A stretch of 64,000 nucleotides of DNA from Acanthococcus lagerstroemiae (taxonomy: Eukaryota > Arthropoda > Insecta > Hemiptera > Eriococcidae): the NCBI GenBank assembly GCA_031841125.1, contig CM063113.1, positions 26,681,312-26,745,311 of the forward strand. Direction: 5' to 3'. Under the pieces are notes generated by a model. It saw only the letters and a program-made list of their open reading frames with translations. It was not told where the DNA came from and made no database searches. A program made the position numbers and the translations under genes. Of this stretch, positions 58,601-64,000 are shown in pieces. Every line of letters starts with the position of its first letter. Position 1 is the stretch's first letter.

Positions 58601-59623
58601 CGAATAATCTGTTAGAGTTATCAAATGAAAAAGGAAGGAGTAATGCAGCGCGCCCGCTATTATTCTTATATTTTTCTCAATTCGTGAATATGAACTTTTG
58701 AAGATTTAGGGGCGAATAGCATTGATCTGTTAGAATAATTATCAAATGAAAAAGGGAGGGGTGATGTAGCAGGTCCCCCTATTATTCTTATATTTTTCTC
58801 AATTCGTGAATATGAACTTTTGAAGATTTAAGAGCGAATAGCATTGATCAGTTAGAATTATTATATGAAAAAGGGAGGGGGAATGTAGCACGTGTTACTA
58901 GATCTGTTTGAAACATTGTTTGAATGTTATGCTACTTTGTGGGAGCCTATCCGGGTGATTTCTTTGGAGAAATGAATCCATCAAGAGCAAATAAAATACC
59001 CCTTAGGTTTTTCATCGATGAATTTCAATTTTAAACTAATTTTAGCTCGTAACTTTTATTTAGATGAATTTTTGCCCTCGTTCTTTCCACATAAAAATAC
59101 AACACGGCCCTACCCCCGAGTAATTTCGAAGGAAAAAAATTTTCCCTTTCCACTCTACCCTGCTCGTTCGTCTCCGAAGTGTGTTCTCGATTCGAATTTC
59201 GTGATATTCATCGGTCTGTTTCGCCAGACCGTGCAGACCCCCGTAGAACTATTATATGTATTTATAGAAAGTATATTTTGTGCAGACTTCCATATCGACA
59301 ATATCAACATAGCAGCACGCATTTAGCCCATAAATAACCCGGTTACCGAGTTCCGCAGCGTGCACCCGTCAGACTTTACAATCTCAAATTTCGGCGTTTA
59401 ATCGTATCAAAGACGGGGGTCCTCAATTTCTTACGTACGCAAGCATGAAGTACCCCTGACCTGTACTCGGTACGTCGATACGCGTGCTCACGGGAATAAA
59501 TACATACAATCGTTTAAGTACACATGATCGGCTTACCATTTCCGTGACACCCTTGTAAAAGCCATTGTGTATTTTGGTGGCGCCGAAATTGGAAGTATTC
59601 AGAACGGGCATGGTGGCGGCCAT
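31414..59623 (-). CDS. Arylalkylamine N-acetyltransferase-like gene, 4 coding exons, complete
   Basis: Four minus-strand exons (59623-59537, 42235-42022, 38632-38347, 31618-31414) join in phase to 792 nt, 263 aa plus stop, typical for insect AANAT-like enzymes. The family acetylates dopamine, serotonin, octopamine or other amines with acetyl-CoA in the cytosol, serving cuticle sclerotisation, neurotransmitter inactivation and melatonin synthesis. Visible hallmarks are the FRDEPLN motif at residues 68-74, whose Glu71 aligns with the catalytic Glu of this family; the acetyl-CoA loop RGQGIC at 183-188; and the DCSSHFSSKA segment at 210-219 with serines near the proposed active site. There is no signal peptide or membrane segment. 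All introns are GT-AG. Introns 1, 2 and 3 are about 17.3, 3.4 and 6.7 kb and filled with transposons. Cys188 sits where most GNATs have Gly or Ala. The substrate cannot be told from sequence. Exon 1 is the least certain because it has no diagnostic domain, but its start context, donor and phase all fit. Confidence 0.88.
32087..32340. mobile_element. MITE, family M1, copy 2
   Basis: Interior nearly matches copy 1 (TATCGTTGGAAAGAGCGTAAA, GTGTACTCACGTTGAAAAAACG, TTCGAATCACATGTTCTCG). Right end TTAACAGCGTCCAACT is clear; the left end is decayed. Confidence 0.7.
32834..33115 (+). pseudogene. CYTB: Nuclear mitochondrial insert (numt): cytochrome b N-terminus
   Basis: Translated with the invertebrate mitochondrial code this reads as the first ~94 codons of cytochrome b: KTPTNLYSLWNIGSL, LFQIIIGLILS, NYGWLI, then HSNFTS and LFHLKRNLIF. 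Trp in the SLWNIGS and YGWL motifs is encoded by TGA and Ser in HSN by AGA, so it cannot be a nuclear gene. One extra base after YGWLI shifts the frame. The upstream AT-rich 32760-32833 may be mitochondrial too. Normal cytochrome b is about 370 codons; the insert stops where a minus-strand LINE tail begins. It lies in intron 3 of the AANAT-like gene. Confidence 0.85.
33116..33412 (-). pseudogene. LINE 3' coding tail, RNase H/CCHC type (I/Jockey/R1-like)
   Basis: The minus strand reads WQKSYNKEKTGRTVKLFPDI, then FYLTQYLSGHGNFANYLQTF and FRECCEEEDTSDHTFRDCRK. This WQ...GR.T...FP, LTQ.LSGHG.F..YL and C-x(n)-C/H knuckle order is typical of the end of ORF2 in R1, Jockey and I-type LINEs. Reverse transcriptase and endonuclease are absent, as expected of 5' truncation. 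The 3' end abuts the cytochrome b insert. Confidence 0.75.
33935..34075. repeat. Duplicated unit with the palindrome AGTTACCCGGGTAACT
   Basis: The perfect 16-bp palindrome occurs at 33935-33950 and 34023-34038, each followed by AAAGG-GAACAAGGGTAATCTGA-GGTAAC, 88 bp apart. Further GGTAAC half-sites lie between. Flanks ACTGATTGTGC at 33903 and 34066 are direct repeats. Confidence 0.75.
34095..35200 (+). repeat. Degenerate purine-rich array, GCTGAAAGTCAAAAG-like words
   Basis: Words such as AAGCTAAAAGT, GCCAAAAGTCAAA, AAGCTGAAAG and GAAGCCAAA recur irregularly; 32350-32420 and 34630-34770 hold GAAGC-GAAGCC runs and 36100-36420 holds the complementary pyrimidine-rich form. No open frame of note; a decayed simple satellite is likely. 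Confidence 0.5.
34925..35012 (+). repeat. Unidentified ~85-bp conserved repeat (U1), copy 1
   Basis: GGGACGTATGGCGATG, ACGCATGCCAAAGTGGCCCC and CGCACCCCCGGCC, then TTTTCGAGTATCGCGTC. Two other copies at 52061 and 60742 are nearly identical over the first ~65 bp. Confidence 0.75.
35201..37422. other. Intron of the AANAT-like gene, low-complexity tracts
   Basis: Contains a two-copy stretch (GTATTAGTTCATGAATGTGTGTGGCGAC near 35895 and GTATTAGTTTGTATGTGTGTGGCGAC near 36040) and pyrimidine-rich words CTTTTCGCT. Nothing coding. Confidence 0.4.
37423..37627. mobile_element. Probable MITE, GGGTGTC ends
   Basis: Begins GGGTGTC-AGAGCCGAGAAAAAA and ends TTTTTTGACTCTGACCC-GACACCC, an imperfect inverted pair over ~25 bp around 205 bp. 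No clear target duplication. Internal CTCCA-CTAG words repeat. Confidence 0.5.
38347..38632 (-). CDS. AANAT-like gene, coding exon 3 (acetyl-CoA loop)
   Basis: The 286-nt exon has acceptor tctgttttag|GATTG and donor AACAAG|GTAATG. It encodes residues 101-196. After the strand reading GYLLGICLNAV comes a charged loop (residues 124-146) and then the pyrophosphate-binding segment ESCRGQGICKAL at 180-191, the GNAT motif A. It joins exon 2 with one base carried over and exon 4 with two. Confidence 0.9.
39543..40968 (+). pseudogene. 5'-truncated LINE, reverse transcriptase part, dead
   Basis: Fragments read NGIPAELLTAG, LHQLMTNIWTNAEVP, CGNYRGISLLSTTDKLL, LMEKAREQHVELFISFVDLE, GVKQGCVLAPTLFPAF, then LQYADACVLVA and GLKVNEGKTEV, LLYGCESWTLY, and a C-terminal RWDDFITYKEVL. 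The catalytic YADD box at about 40190 reads YADA, losing an essential aspartate, and there are several stops and shifts. The end GGGGCTGAGTAGCCAAGAAGAAGAG is a typical GAA-rich LINE tail. The endonuclease is missing. It lies antisense in intron 2 of the AANAT-like gene. Confidence 0.85.
42022..42235 (-). CDS. AANAT-like gene, coding exon 2 (catalytic Glu motif)
   Basis: The 214-nt exon follows a pyrimidine-rich acceptor (ttcttccaacag) and ends GATG|GTAAGG. It encodes residues 30-100 plus the first base of Gly101. It contains the start of the GNAT fold (YKIVPLTEKD) and the FRDEPLN motif with the presumed catalytic glutamate at residue 71. The frame stays open into the intron, but the donor and the phase match to exon 3 fix the end. 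Confidence 0.9.
42858..43975. repeat. Degenerate repeat, four units, split by a mariner element
   Basis: Units open with TTTTGAAAACG at 42860, 42963 and 43106 and TTCGAAAACG at 43866, each followed by TTTCAA/GAAATTTCGACTTGGTCGCCAA. GCACATGT-CGAAGGACT-GTGC and ACGTAATATGTG/ACATAATATGTG words recur. The first three and the fourth are separated by the insertion 43167-43778. Open frames here on the minus strand are repeats, not protein. Confidence 0.65.
43167..43778 (+). mobile_element. Tc1/mariner-type element, internally deleted
   Basis: Inverted ends GGTGTGTCTGATGAGTTCCC and GGAAATCATCAGACACACTG with TA on both sides (43165-43166, 43779-43780). A 612-bp body carries only the C-terminal part of a transposase: EFPPHSPDLALSDFFLLPKL (with the third catalytic Asp of the SPDL motif) then, after an in-frame stop, ITDQEFQKSF and YNCTNRYVLR. 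The N-terminal DNA-binding domain and first two acidic residues are missing. Confidence 0.8.
43976..45889. other. Intron of the AANAT-like gene, mostly unassigned
   Basis: Apart from the unexplained frame at 45527-45862 and a poly(A) run at about 45033, nothing was recognised. Confidence 0.4.
45527..45862 (+). other. Unexplained open frame, 111 aa
   Basis: The frame reads GRSSTGANTSAGEIGQQSES and KRSPVKRKRGPGGIFTGPTL. It matches no family I recognise, starts at an ordinary ATG, and lies just before a LINE endonuclease fragment in the same direction. It may be a decayed LINE ORF1 or chance. Confidence 0.2.
45890..46830 (+). pseudogene. LINE fragment, endonuclease domain
   Basis: After a probable 5' leader, frames read NEGRFLELENAF, DMIGISETKRKGE, GVGFYIKEQRV, RIAVLKFEINKETKLLIIQY, TMIMGDFNAKVGENRRNRR, NENGERMLGFADKYNLKIAG and LYFSSDHRMGRVKI. 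GDFNAKVG and SSDHR are the conserved catalytic blocks of the LINE apurinic-type endonuclease. Reverse transcriptase does not follow. Frameshifts and stops are numerous. The type resembles the RTE-like LINE at 14.1 kb. Confidence 0.8.
46831..48531. other. Intron of the AANAT-like gene, no recognisable feature
   Basis: AT-rich with scattered C/G runs (47780-47815). Frames near 48122 are not conserved. Confidence 0.4.
48532..48711. mobile_element. MITE, 180 bp, CAGGCGCGGATCC ends
   Basis: Ends CAGGCGCGGATCCA and TGGATCCGCGCCTG are exact inverted copies. CCGTC flanks both sides (48527-48531, 48712-48716). The terminal pattern looks hAT-like but only 5 bp are duplicated. Confidence 0.75.
49242..49400. 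mobile_element. hAT-type MITE, 159 bp, exact 8-bp duplication
   Basis: Ends CATAGGCGTAATCAG and CTGGTTGCACTTATG; GAAATCTT exactly flanks both sides (49234-49241, 49401-49408). Contains a short GC hairpin (GGGCTTGTAGCCC). Confidence 0.8.
49409..52009. other. Intron of the AANAT-like gene, no recognisable feature
   Basis: Only a TC microsatellite (51562) stands out. Confidence 0.4.
51562..51582 (+). repeat. (TC)n microsatellite
   Basis: About ten TC dinucleotides within a pyrimidine tract. Confidence 0.8.
52010..53350 (+). repeat. Degenerate AAGACTC-type array
   Basis: Words such as CAAGACTC, TTTAAGACT, GAGACTTG, CTGTTCAAGACTCGTTTAA recur over about 1.3 kb without strict period. It is interrupted by the U1 repeat at 52061-52145 and by an A-rich stretch at 52440-52730. 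Non-coding; probably an ancient simple satellite. Confidence 0.55.
52061..52145 (+). repeat. Unidentified ~85-bp conserved repeat (U1), copy 2
   Basis: GAGACGTATGGCGATG, ACGCATGCCAAAGTGGCCCC, CACCGCACCCCCGGCCCCGG and TTTCGAGTATCGCATC. Aligns with copy 1 over the full length. Confidence 0.75.
53351..55608. other. Intron of the AANAT-like gene, no recognisable feature
   Basis: A tract of TGTCTGCTTGTCC-like words near 53715-53850 is a weak simple repeat. Nothing coding seen. Confidence 0.4.
55609..55806 (-). mobile_element. hAT-type MITE, family M4, third copy
   Basis: Inverted orientation relative to the copies at 22386 and 23321: GCAGTCGGCAAATTTTG, AAAAATCGGCAAATTTTTC, CAAATTTCGTTTCTG. Flanks GTTGTTGA and GTTTTCGA match at 6 of 8. 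Confidence 0.7.
56619..57561 (+). mobile_element. hAT transposon remnant nested in M2
   Basis: Ends CAGGCCCGGATTTAGG and GAATCCGGGCCTTA; the empty site in the intact M2 copy is AAGGCACCTGAAATTG, with an imperfect duplication (AAGGCACC / AAGAAACC). The plus-strand frame 56681-57085 (134 aa) ends with NVEIILRIFLSLTVFNVSGE then RSFSELKLIKNRLRTSM, the hAT C-terminal dimerisation domain of the ZMYM/TTF-type subgroup. A frameshift follows. The catalytic core is missing. A later frame (LTKSRMKYLSS) continues the tail in +1. Confidence 0.8.
57669..57846. mobile_element. hAT-type MITE, 178 bp, nested in M2
   Basis: Ends TAGTGGCGTATCCGG and CTGGATACGCCTCTG; flanks TTCAGTTT (57661-57668) and TTCATTTT (57847-57854), 7/8. 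The uninterrupted M2 copy has TTCATTTTCATAAAA at this place. Confidence 0.8.
58545..58890. repeat. Tandem repeat, three ~112-122-bp units
   Basis: ATTATTC-TATATTTTTCTC starts units at 58547, 58659 and 58781; all share AATTCGTGA-TATGAACTTT, GAA-ATTTA-G-GCGAATA and ATGAAAAAGG-AGG. Confidence 0.8.
59537..59623 (-). CDS. AANAT-like gene, coding exon 1
   Basis: This exon encodes 29 residues, starting MAATMPV. The ATG at 59623-59621 has a strong start context (GAGATGG), and a second in-frame ATG follows four codons later (59611). It ends ATG|GTAAGC, a near-consensus donor after a complete codon, matching the phase-0 acceptor at 42235. It lies at the edge of a CpG-rich stretch, as expected of a 5' exon. 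The link to exon 2 is inferred from phase, splice strength and the lack of any other candidate; a transcript would settle it. Confidence 0.7.
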
Positions 59624-59629
59624 CTCGAG

Positions 59630-60290
59630 AGCGAGAAACGAGCGTTCGATTATCCGAAAATTATTAGAGAAAAAAAATATATAGAAAAAAATGAGAGCGA
59701 GGAAAGGCCGAACGAAATAATTAAATAATCGGTACGTCGGCACGTAAATCGCGGAAATGTTCAGACGAATTTATGCGGTCGCTAGCACGTGGCACATGAT
59801 CTGGTTTGCGAATAGCTCGGCACTGAAGGAAAAAATTCATTACGAGCTGTTTTTAAAACAAATTGCAGCGTCGTATTCGCTCGCCGTGTCGGATCGTAAG
59901 CACGCGTGTAAAGTAGGGAACGGGGACGCGGGGGACGTATGCGGACGAGTACGAGTACGGGCACGGTCGCGACTCTCCCCTACTAGAAGTTACACGCATG
60001 GTTACCGGTACGATTTCGCCCCCTCTTAGGCTGATCGCGGTATCGGCTACCTGGCTCTCAAGACTGTGCCCAGGTATTATAGCCACATAGCACGGTCATC
60101 GTTCATTAGTCTTTCTCGGTGTCCGGTCCGGTCCGAGTACGAACTATGAAGGCTACTCAGGTCTCGGTCCGAGTACGTTCGAAATTGGAACGAGCGTCGC
60201 TGACCTCTCGAAAAGGGCATCGTCTGTGATAGGGATGCCGATTTTTCATTTTCCCGGGTGTAGCGCACAGAGCCAATGTTATAGCAGGTC
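59630..60290 (-). promoter_or_regulatory. CpG-rich region upstream of the AANAT-like gene
   Basis: Directly upstream of the exon 1 ATG on the minus strand. 59840-60060 is rich in CpG and in TACG/TACGAG words. A TCAGTG word near 59820 on the minus strand resembles an arthropod initiator, but this is weak. Open frames here (such as 59757-60029 plus) are Arg-rich composition artefacts. Promoter status is inferred from position. Confidence 0.4.
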
Positions 60291-60409
60291 GTTGTAAAGG
60301 AGCCTGACTAGTATGAATCCACTTTCTCCCCTAGCTATACGTTATTTCACTGTTTCTTATTTTTAAATGGGGGTGGGTCTTTTTTTCTTCAAAATTTGCT
60401 CTCAACCCG

Positions 60410-60605
60410 AGCCCTTGAATCCGCCCTTCCAAGCATTACTTCAGAGACGTTGGAGAGGCTGTTAGGGCTGTCTCAGCCCTCTTCTCTTCTGGTCGAAAAC
60501 CCGGCCTAGGTCGAAATCTGGCGAGTTGCTGCGTGGGCTTGAACCCGGGACCTCCGGATTCCGAGAATAACGCGCTATCCACTCGGCCAACCAGACCCCT
60601 TGGGG
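60410..60605 (-). mobile_element. tRNA-derived SINE, second copy
   Basis: The minus strand reads GGTTGGCCGAGTGGATAGCG, TCGGAATCCGGAGGTCCCGG, GTTCAAGCCCACGCAGCAAC and the body GACCTAGGCCGGGTTTTCG to CTCTGAAGTAATGCTTGG, matching 6527-6710. An A-rich tail ends near 60385. Flanks contain ACCCCTCCCC and ACCCACCCCC, a possible decayed duplication. Confidence 0.8.
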
Positions 60606-60741
60606 AGGGGTATTTGTCGCTGTCACTGTAGTGCATATGGGTCTTATTTTAATAACAGTATATGTGTTTGTGACCCTCTTCCAACAACACCCGGCCAATA
60701 ACTGAAAGGGGTCAAAATAAACCAAAATCATGAACTGGTTT

Positions 60742-60812
60742 AGTGGGACGTATGGCGATGCCCGCATGCCAAAGTGGCCCCTGTGACACCGCATCCCCGG
60801 CTCCGGAAACAG
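60742..60812 (+). repeat. Unidentified conserved repeat (U1), copy 3, shorter
   Basis: TGGGACGTATGGCGATGCCC, GCATGCCAAAGTGGCCCCTG and CACCGCATCCCCGGCTCCGG. It diverges from the other copies after about 65 bp. It lies ~130 bp from the SINE at 60.5 kb. Confidence 0.75.
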
Positions 60813-60839
60813 GTCCATTTAACTAGCCCCCCCCCCCCC

Positions 60840-62475
60840 CAAGTGAATTTTGAAAAAGTAAATAAGGGCAAAAATTTGTGTACAATTTGTATAATTTGTG
60901 TACACTAGTCCTAGAATTTGGGTGCATTCTCCACCCTCCCTAGGAACGATTAAAATTTAGGGGAGATAGAAAAATGCCAGCCCCCTAACTTCGGATAGAG
61001 GTCTGAGAATAGGGGCAAAAATTAGTATACAATTTGTGTAATTTGTCTATCGATCTCTCCCAATTTGTGTACGCCGCCAACCCCTCTATAGACCATACAA
61101 TATGAATGACATGTTACATGTTAGATGCTGCCCTCCTCTAAGGTGAGATAGATGTCTGGAGATGGGGGCAACAATTTGTGTATGTTGTGTATCCACCTTC
61201 CTCAATTTGTGTACCCTTCTCTTCCCCTCTGCGGACGACATAAGATAGGTAAACTGATAGGTGCTGCCCTCACTCTCCACGTTCAGATAGAGGTCCGGAA
61301 ATGGGGGCTAAAATTTGTGTACAGTGTGTATATTTTGTGTATCCACTTTCTCAATTTGTGTACCCTTCCCCTCCCCGCTGTGGACGACACAAGGTAGTTA
61401 ACTTGTTAGGTGCAGCTCCCCCCCCCCAAAGATGAGATAGAGGTCCGGAAATGGCGGCAAAAATTAGTGTACAATTTGTGTAATTTGTCTATCGATCTCC
61501 CCCAATTTGTATACCCCGCCAACCTTTCTATGGACTATACATTATGAGTTACATGTTAAATGTTAGGTGTTGCCCTCCTCCAAGGTGAGATAGATGTCTG
61601 GAGATGGAGGCAACAATTTGTGTAGAATTTGTGTATGTTGTTTATCCACCTTCCACAATTTGCGTACCCTTCCCTTCCCGTTTGTGGACGACACAAAATA
61701 GGTAACCTATTAGGTGCTGACCCCTCCCCCATCCCGCCCGAAGATGAGATAGAGGTCTCGAAATGGGGGCAAACATTTGTGTACAATTTATGTAATTTGT
61801 GTGTCGATCTCCTCCAATTTGTGTACCCCGCCAACTCCTTTGTGGAGCAATACAATATGAGCTACATGTTACATGTTAGGTGCTGTCCTCCCCCGAAGGT
61901 GAGATAGAGGTCTGGAGATGGAGGCAATAATTTGTGTACAATTTGTGTATTTTATATATCGATCGCCCCCAATTTGTATACCTTTCCCTTCCCCTCTATG
62001 GATGACACAAGATAGGTAACGTGTTAGGTGCTGCCCCTCTCCCCCTCGAAGATGAGATAAGAGGTCTAGAAATGGCGGCAAAAATTAGTGTACTATTCGT
62101 ATATTTTGTGTATCCACCTCTCTCAGTTTGTGTACCCTTCCCTTTCCCTCTGTGGACGACACAAGATTTAGGTACTGCCCCCCACCCTCAAAGTTGAGAT
62201 AGTGGTTCGGAAATGGGGGCAAAAATTTGTCTACAATTTGTGTAATTTGTGTACACCGATCCTAGAATTAGTGTACGTTCCTCGCCCTCTCTATGAAGGA
62301 TCGAAGTCTGTGGGGCTGGAGAAATGCTACCCCCACCCCGCCTTCAGATAGAGGTTGGAAATGGGGGCAAACATTTGTGTGTATTTTGTGTATCAATCTC
62401 CCCCAATTTATGTACCTTTTCCTTCCCCTCGATGGACCAAACTATATGAGTTATATGTTAGGTGCTAGCCCCCCT
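60840..62475 (+). repeat. Tandem array, ~150-bp unit, about 11 copies
   Basis: GAGATAGAGGTCYGGAAATG recurs at about 60994, 61144, 61284, 61434, 61587, 61745, 61901, 62053, 62196 and 62345, always followed by GGGGGCAAAAATTTGTGTAC, CAATTTGTGTAATTTGTGTA and TCTCCCCCAATTTGTGTACC, then CCTTCCC-TCC-TGTGGACGA and TTAGGTGCTGCCC. Spacing is 140-158 bp. Non-coding. Confidence 0.9.
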
Positions 62476-63564
62476 GGTTGTCACTTACCAGACTGTTAAC
62501 TGCCAGCGCCCACCTGTATTGCAGTTGTACACATAGTGAAGTAATGTATTCCCTCTTGCCTAAATTGGAGTAGAGGATCCAGTGAGGACGAAAGATGAGA
62601 GAAAAAAACCAATTAAAGTGGTATGACTTGATAGATTTCAGAAAATGGACAAAGTTGAGACAAAGAGATTGTAAAAAAAAAAAAAAAAAGCATTTGCGAT
62701 AAACTTGAATGCACAGCATGATATTTTTTTTTTTTGTGAAATGGAAATGAAGGTGAAGCCTGAAGAATAAAGCAACCAGCGACTGCAGAATAGGCACCAG
62801 CGCTCTTCTCATGCAATGGTGCGTGTGTGAACGAGAAATGACTTCTGCCGACTGCGCTCGAATTGCTCATGACACTCGCGTTTTCAGCGGCAACTTTGTT
62901 TTCCCTTACCTGAAAGATCGTGAATTTAGACTTATAATACTCTTGAAAAAGCATGTTCATGTACCTATAATTGCTTGTCTATGGACCCACGGATAAACTA
63001 CATAGTGAAAAGGATTGCATTTCATCTGCTAAAAATCTTGACGAAGAGCTCGACTCACGATATTTGTGGAGTGAGGTGGGACATACTCAGACATCGCAGG
63101 AACTTTATCACGTCTAGGAATTACTTACAGTAGAATGTTAAGAAACTAAAACGGACGTTGTCTAAAAGCATTAGAAATGCAGACTCAATAATCGACGAAA
63201 ATAGCTGCTTCATGTGACTGCTATCTCTTATCATAGTAAAATCTACTTCTCTGAATTACCTACATTCCTGCATAGAAATTTGAAGGCCTCTCATTCAGCA
63301 TAGACTTACTAATTGAAACGGAGGAAAAAATGTACTTGCCCAGGTTCTGCAGACTACTGCGTCTAAGAGACGGGTAGGGTACTAAAACAAACAGAACTAA
63401 ACAAATTACACACACAAAAAAAAAAAAAAAGATTGGGGCAAAATTCCGCATTATTACCCCATTTCCCCATTTTAGGAGTTGGCTTGAAATTCCAGTGTCC
63501 CCAGTATTTGTAAGCTTATGCCAGGGAGAGAAGGGCGCAGGCATTGCGGAAAGTAGATACAACA
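62476..63564. other. Centre between the inverted 150-bp arrays
   Basis: Contains two poly(A)/poly(T) runs and short frames without domains (62465-62812 and 62613-62960 minus). No transposase is seen. Confidence 0.5.
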
Positions 63565-63815
63565 ATTAAACAAAGTGTACACAAATTTTTGCCCCCTTTT
63601 CCGGACCTCTATCTCATCTAGGGGGGGGGGGGGAAGCACCAAACATGTAACTTATATAGTACGGTCCATAGAGAGGTTGGCGAGGTACACAAATTTGGGG
63701 AGATCGATACACAAAATACACAAATTGTACACAAATTTTTGCCCCCATTTCCGGACCTCTATCTCAACTTGGGATGGGGGCAGGCAGCACCTAACAGGTT
63801 GCCTATCTTGTACTG
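63565..63815 (-). repeat. Inverted partial array of the 150-bp unit
   Basis: About 1.7 units in reverse orientation: TGCCCCC-TTTCCGGACCTC TATCTCA twice (63590 and 63740), with TACACAAATTTGGGGAGATC between. Together with 60840-62475 this forms inverted arms around a ~1.1-kb centre. Confidence 0.85.
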
Positions 63816-64000
63816 CATGAACAGGGAAAAAGGGTTTAAATGTAGTGTTGTCTATTACAAGTACCAAGTAACCCCCAAAATGATTTACTTTGTGCACAGA
63901 TGTGGGCAAAAAGCGACTACTAATCGTGTGAATTGTGATGATTATGATAATGATGATGAGGTTATCAGTCTTACGACCGGTTTGATGCAGCTCTTTATTT

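Noticed and set aside
60840..62475. CRISPR-like array
   Set aside because: Units are ~150 bp and similar throughout rather than short repeats with unique spacers, and the DNA is eukaryotic; it is a tandem repeat.
63960..64000. Start of another repeat at the window edge (CGACCGGTTTGATGCAGCTC)
   Set aside because: It looks like part of a dispersed repeat, but too little sequence remains to support a call.

Overview
This window is nuclear DNA from an invertebrate animal, most likely an insect; a hemipteran is a guess. The evidence is spliced genes with long introns, an insect-type arylalkylamine N-acetyltransferase, a tRNA-derived SINE, several LINE remnants, many short hAT-type MITEs, and a nuclear mitochondrial insert that reads correctly only with the invertebrate mitochondrial code (TGA as Trp, AGA as Ser). 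The species cannot be named from the sequence alone. Most of the open reading frames are spurious.

Two host genes are supported, arranged tail to tail. The plus-strand gene is a DNAJC4-like, membrane-anchored J-domain protein. Its exons are 27544-27634, 27723-27946, 28099-28287 and 30017-30239, and a phase-compatible first coding exon is proposed in a CpG-rich block at 12056-12195. The minus-strand gene is a complete four-exon arylalkylamine N-acetyltransferase-like enzyme (GNAT fold, 263 aa). Its exons are 59537-59623, 42022-42235, 38347-38632 and 31414-31618, and all junctions are in phase. The two 3' ends meet at about 31.1 kb, where poly(A) signals for both strands lie within about 30 bp of each other.

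The rest is repeat-rich. 0-11 kb is intergenic: a TIR element (820-1382), an orphan CpG-rich block (3.3-4.1 kb), a pogo/Tigger deletion derivative (5534-6240), a SINE with a 12-bp target duplication (6525-6741), a long-TIR element (7873-10170) and hAT MITEs. 11.4-12.25 kb is a CpG-island-like promoter block. 12-27.5 kb is DNAJC4 intron 1, with a palindromic foldback element, a degraded RTE-like LINE (14.1-16.8 kb), a foldback-like element with tandem-repeat arms (19.2-20.8 kb) and a nested hAT stack (22.15-23.88 kb). 31.6-59.5 kb is introns of the acetyltransferase gene, with a numt fused to a LINE tail (32.8-33.4 kb), purine-rich degenerate arrays, two more LINE fragments, a mariner deletion derivative, MITEs and a three-level nest of hAT elements (56.56-57.97 kb). 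60-64 kb is another SINE copy and a large array of about 150-bp repeats (60.9-62.5 kb) with inverted units at 63.57-63.8 kb.

The most notable observations are the MITE nests, whose insertion order can be read from target-site duplications; the two elements with inverted arms made of tandem repeats; a composite pair of hAT ends sharing one 8-bp duplication; and an unidentified conserved ~70-85 bp repeat present three times.
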